Positions 61,306-62,960 of a stretch of 62,960 bases of DNA are shown here, one piece after another. The notes beneath the pieces were generated by a model, which saw only the letters and a program-made list of their open reading frames with translations, was not told where the DNA came from and made no database searches. Position 1 is the first letter of the stretch. Each line of letters starts with the position of its first letter. Made by a program: the position numbers and the translations under genes. The DNA lies in contig JACPCW010000104.1 in assembly GCA_016184365.1 (NCBI GenBank), positions 23,026 to 85,985 of the forward strand. The letters run 5' to 3'. This DNA comes from Candidatus Rokuibacteriota bacterium (lineage in GTDB: Bacteria > Methylomirabilota > Methylomirabilia > Rokubacteriales > CSP1-6).

Positions 61306-62927
61306 CGCTCCTCGAAGTCCGCGACCTGTCCGTGTCGTTTCATCCGCCGGCCATGACCGAGGTGCGCGCCGTCCGCAACGTGTCGTTCGACGTCGATCGC
61401 GGCGAGACGGTCGCGCTCGTGGGCGAGAGCGGATCCGGCAAGACCGTGACGGCGCTGTCGGTGCTGCAGCTCCTGGCCTATCCGATGGCGCGCCATCCGT
61501 CCGGCTCGATCCGGTTCCGTGACCGCGAGCTGCTCGGCGCGCCGGAAGCCGTCCTGCGCGAAGTCCGCGGCGATCGGATCGCGATGATCTTCCAGGAGCC
61601 GATGACGTCGCTGAACCCGCTGCACACGATCGAAAAGCAGATCAGCGAGGTGCTGTTTGTTCACAAGCAGCTGCCGCGGCCGGCGGCGCACGCGCGCACC
61701 ATCGAGCTGCTGCGGCTCGTCGGGCTGCCCGAGGCGGAGCGCCGGCTGGACGCGTATCCGCATCAGCTGTCCGGCGGACAGCGCCAGCGCGTGATGATCG
61801 CCATGGCGCTCGCGAACGACCCGGACCTCCTCATCGCCGACGAGCCGACCACCGCGCTCGACGTGACGATCCAGGCGCAGATCCTCAAGCTCCTGCGCGA
61901 TCTGCGGGCGAAGCTCGGGATGGCGCTGCTGCTGATCACCCACGACCTCGGCATCGTGCGGAAGTACGCCGATCGCGTCTGCGTCATGAACGCCGGCGAG
62001 ATCGTCGAGACCGGACCCGTCGCGGAGGTGTACGAACGTCCGCGCCATCCGTACACGCAACGGCTGCTCGCGGCCGAGCCGAAAGGCCGTCCCGATCGGC
62101 CGCCCGGTCAACCGCCGGTCGTGCTGACCGCGCGGAACGTGAAGGTGTGGTTCCCGATCAAGACCGGCGTGTTCCGGCGCACGGTGGGGCACGTGAAGGC
62201 GGTCGACGGCGTGTCGATCACGGTGCGCGAAGGCCGCACGCTCGGCGTCGTCGGCGAGAGCGGCTCGGGCAAGACGACGCTCGGCCTGGCGCTCCTGCGG
62301 CTCGTCCACAGCGAAGGGACGATCGAATTCGACGGCCGCGAGATCCAGGACCTGCCGGCGAAGGCGCTGCGTCCCTTGCGGCGCCAGCTCCAGGTGGTCT
62401 TCCAGGATCCGTTCGGGTCGCTGTCGCCGCGGATGTCGGTCGCACAGATCGTGGAGGAGGGCCTCCGCGTGCACGGCATCGGCGAGACGGCGGCCGCGCG
62501 GCGCGCGCTGATCGACGAGGCGCTCGTCGAAGTCGGCCTCGATCCGGCGAGCACCGAGCGGTATCCCCACGAGTTCTCCGGCGGCCAGCGCCAGCGCATC
62601 GCGCTCGCGCGCGCGATGGTGCTGCGCCCGCGGCTCGTGGTGCTCGACGAGCCGACGTCCGCGCTCGACATGTCGGTGCAGGCGCAGATCGTCGATCTGC
62701 TGCGCGAGCTGCAGGCCCGCCACTCCCTCGCGTACGTCTTCATCAGCCACGACCTGAAAGTCATCCGCGCGCTGTCGGACGACGTGATCGTGATGAAGGA
62801 CGGCCGCGTCGTGGAGGAGGGCGTCGCGAAGGACGTGCTCGACCGGCCGCGCGAGCCCTACACGCGCGCGCTCATGGCGGCGGCCTTCGAGCTCGAAGCG
62901 CTCGACGACGGGACCGTGCGGACGTGA
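61302..62927 (+). CDS. YejF-like ABC transporter ATPase with two nucleotide-binding domains
   Basis: 541 residues from GTG 61302 (GTGA overlap). Each half has a full ATPase set: GESGSGKT Walker A twice, signatures LSGGQRQR and FSGGQRQR, Walker [13 protein letters not shown] and [12 protein letters not shown], and H-loops ITHD and ISHD. Oligopeptide C-terminal motifs ([18 protein letters not shown]) follow each half. It is the only transporter ATPase in the window, so it could energise the three ATPase-less Opp modules as well (inference). Confidence 0.93.
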   Translation: MTLLEVRDLSVSFHPPAMTEVRAVRNVSFDVDRGETVALVGESGSGKTVTALSVLQLLAYPMARHPSGSIRFRDRELLGAPEAVLREVRGDRIAMIFQEPMTSLNPLHTIEKQISEVLFVHKQLPRPAAHARTIELLRLVGLPEAERRLDAYPHQLSGGQRQRVMIAMALANDPDLLIADEPTTALDVTIQAQILKLLRDLRAKLGMALLLITHDLGIVRKYADRVCVMNAGEIVETGPVAEVYERPRHPYTQRLLAAEPKGRPDRPPGQPPVVLTARNVKVWFPIKTGVFRRTVGHVKAVDGVSITVREGRTLGVVGESGSGKTTLGLALLRLVHSEGTIEFDGREIQDLPAKALRPLRRQLQVVFQDPFGSLSPRMSVAQIVEEGLRVHGIGETAAARRALIDEALVEVGLDPASTERYPHEFSGGQRQRIALARAMVLRPRLVVLDEPTSALDMSVQAQIVDLLRELQARHSLAYVFISHDLKVIRALSDDVIVMKDGRVVEEGVAKDVLDRPREPYTRALMAAAFELEALDDGTVRT

Positions 62928-62930
62928 TCA

Positions 62931-62958
62931 TTTGGGGGCCCCCGACATGGCCCCCAAA
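62931..62958 (+). repeat. Class A element, copy 7 (cut by window edge)
   Basis: Hairpin 1 is a perfect 10-bp stem 62931-62940/62949-62958, outer TTTG/CAAA, with an 8-base loop (one extra C). It starts 3 bases after the yejF stop. Hairpin 2, if present, is beyond the window. Confidence 0.85.
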
Positions 62959-62960
62959 CC

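Overview
The window is very GC-rich bacterial chromosome with dense, mostly intact genes, many short stop/start overlaps (ATGA, GTGA, TTGA, TGATG) and frequent GTG/TTG starts. The gene content is oligotrophic-heterotroph: four oligopeptide-type ABC uptake modules, acyl-CoA dehydrogenase, CoA-transferase, MaoC hydratases, enoyl-CoA hydratase, MmgE/PrpD, a PaaK-type ligase and 2-hydroxyacid/NAD oxidoreductases. Housekeeping anchors are tig-clpP-clpX, rsmI, thiD, tatC, leuC/leuD and a tRNA-Leu. This style resembles uncultured soil or sediment lineages such as Candidatus Rokubacteria. That placement is inference; nothing here is a phylogenetic marker I can score by eye.

Layout. 0-2.4 kb: amidohydrolase plus an ABC substrate-binding protein. 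2.6-5.9 kb: DUF222/HNH protein, YcaQ-type glycosylase and a lower-GC orphan gene. 6-9.4 kb: a minus-strand thiolase/DUF35/oxidoreductase operon, divergent from a hydrolase-MFS pair. 11.5-15.4 kb: leuC and leuD, split by a rearranged histidine kinase. 15.4-22.2 kb: transporters, fatty-acid genes and a TtcA-like PP-loop protein. 22.2-24.0 kb: a shattered two-component cluster. 24.1-28.5 kb: first Opp module and an MBL hydrolase. 28.4-32.3 kb: small accessory genes (GNAT, GrpB, PaiB, DUF6429, ParE toxin/antitoxin) separated by attC-like sites. 32.4-35.9 kb: second Opp module. 36.0-45.2 kb: housekeeping genes on the minus strand. 47.4-51.1 kb: third Opp module with a Tat-type binding protein. 51.1-57.1 kb: CoA-linked catabolism. 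57.1-62.9 kb: a Yej-like module with its own double ATPase.

The most unusual signal is a dispersed intergenic element (class A) seen at seven loci from 18.4 kb to the right edge. It has a perfect GC-rich hairpin right after a stop codon, a C-rich linker, then usually a second hairpin. The outer stem pairs and the G/C run lengths change between copies but stay complementary. A sister element (class B, two copies) keeps the same architecture with different sequence. Two copies are read into protein tails, one carries the start codon of the next gene, and one sits where a CoA-transferase loses its stop.

Two further themes deserve attention. First, 30.3-32.2 kb looks like an integrase-less cassette array. 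Second, several genes carry clean module-scale scars (two histidine-kinase loci, a GNAT/hydrolase chimera, a GNAT/GNAT fusion, two stopless convergent genes). These could be real rearrangement or assembly error, and read mapping would decide.
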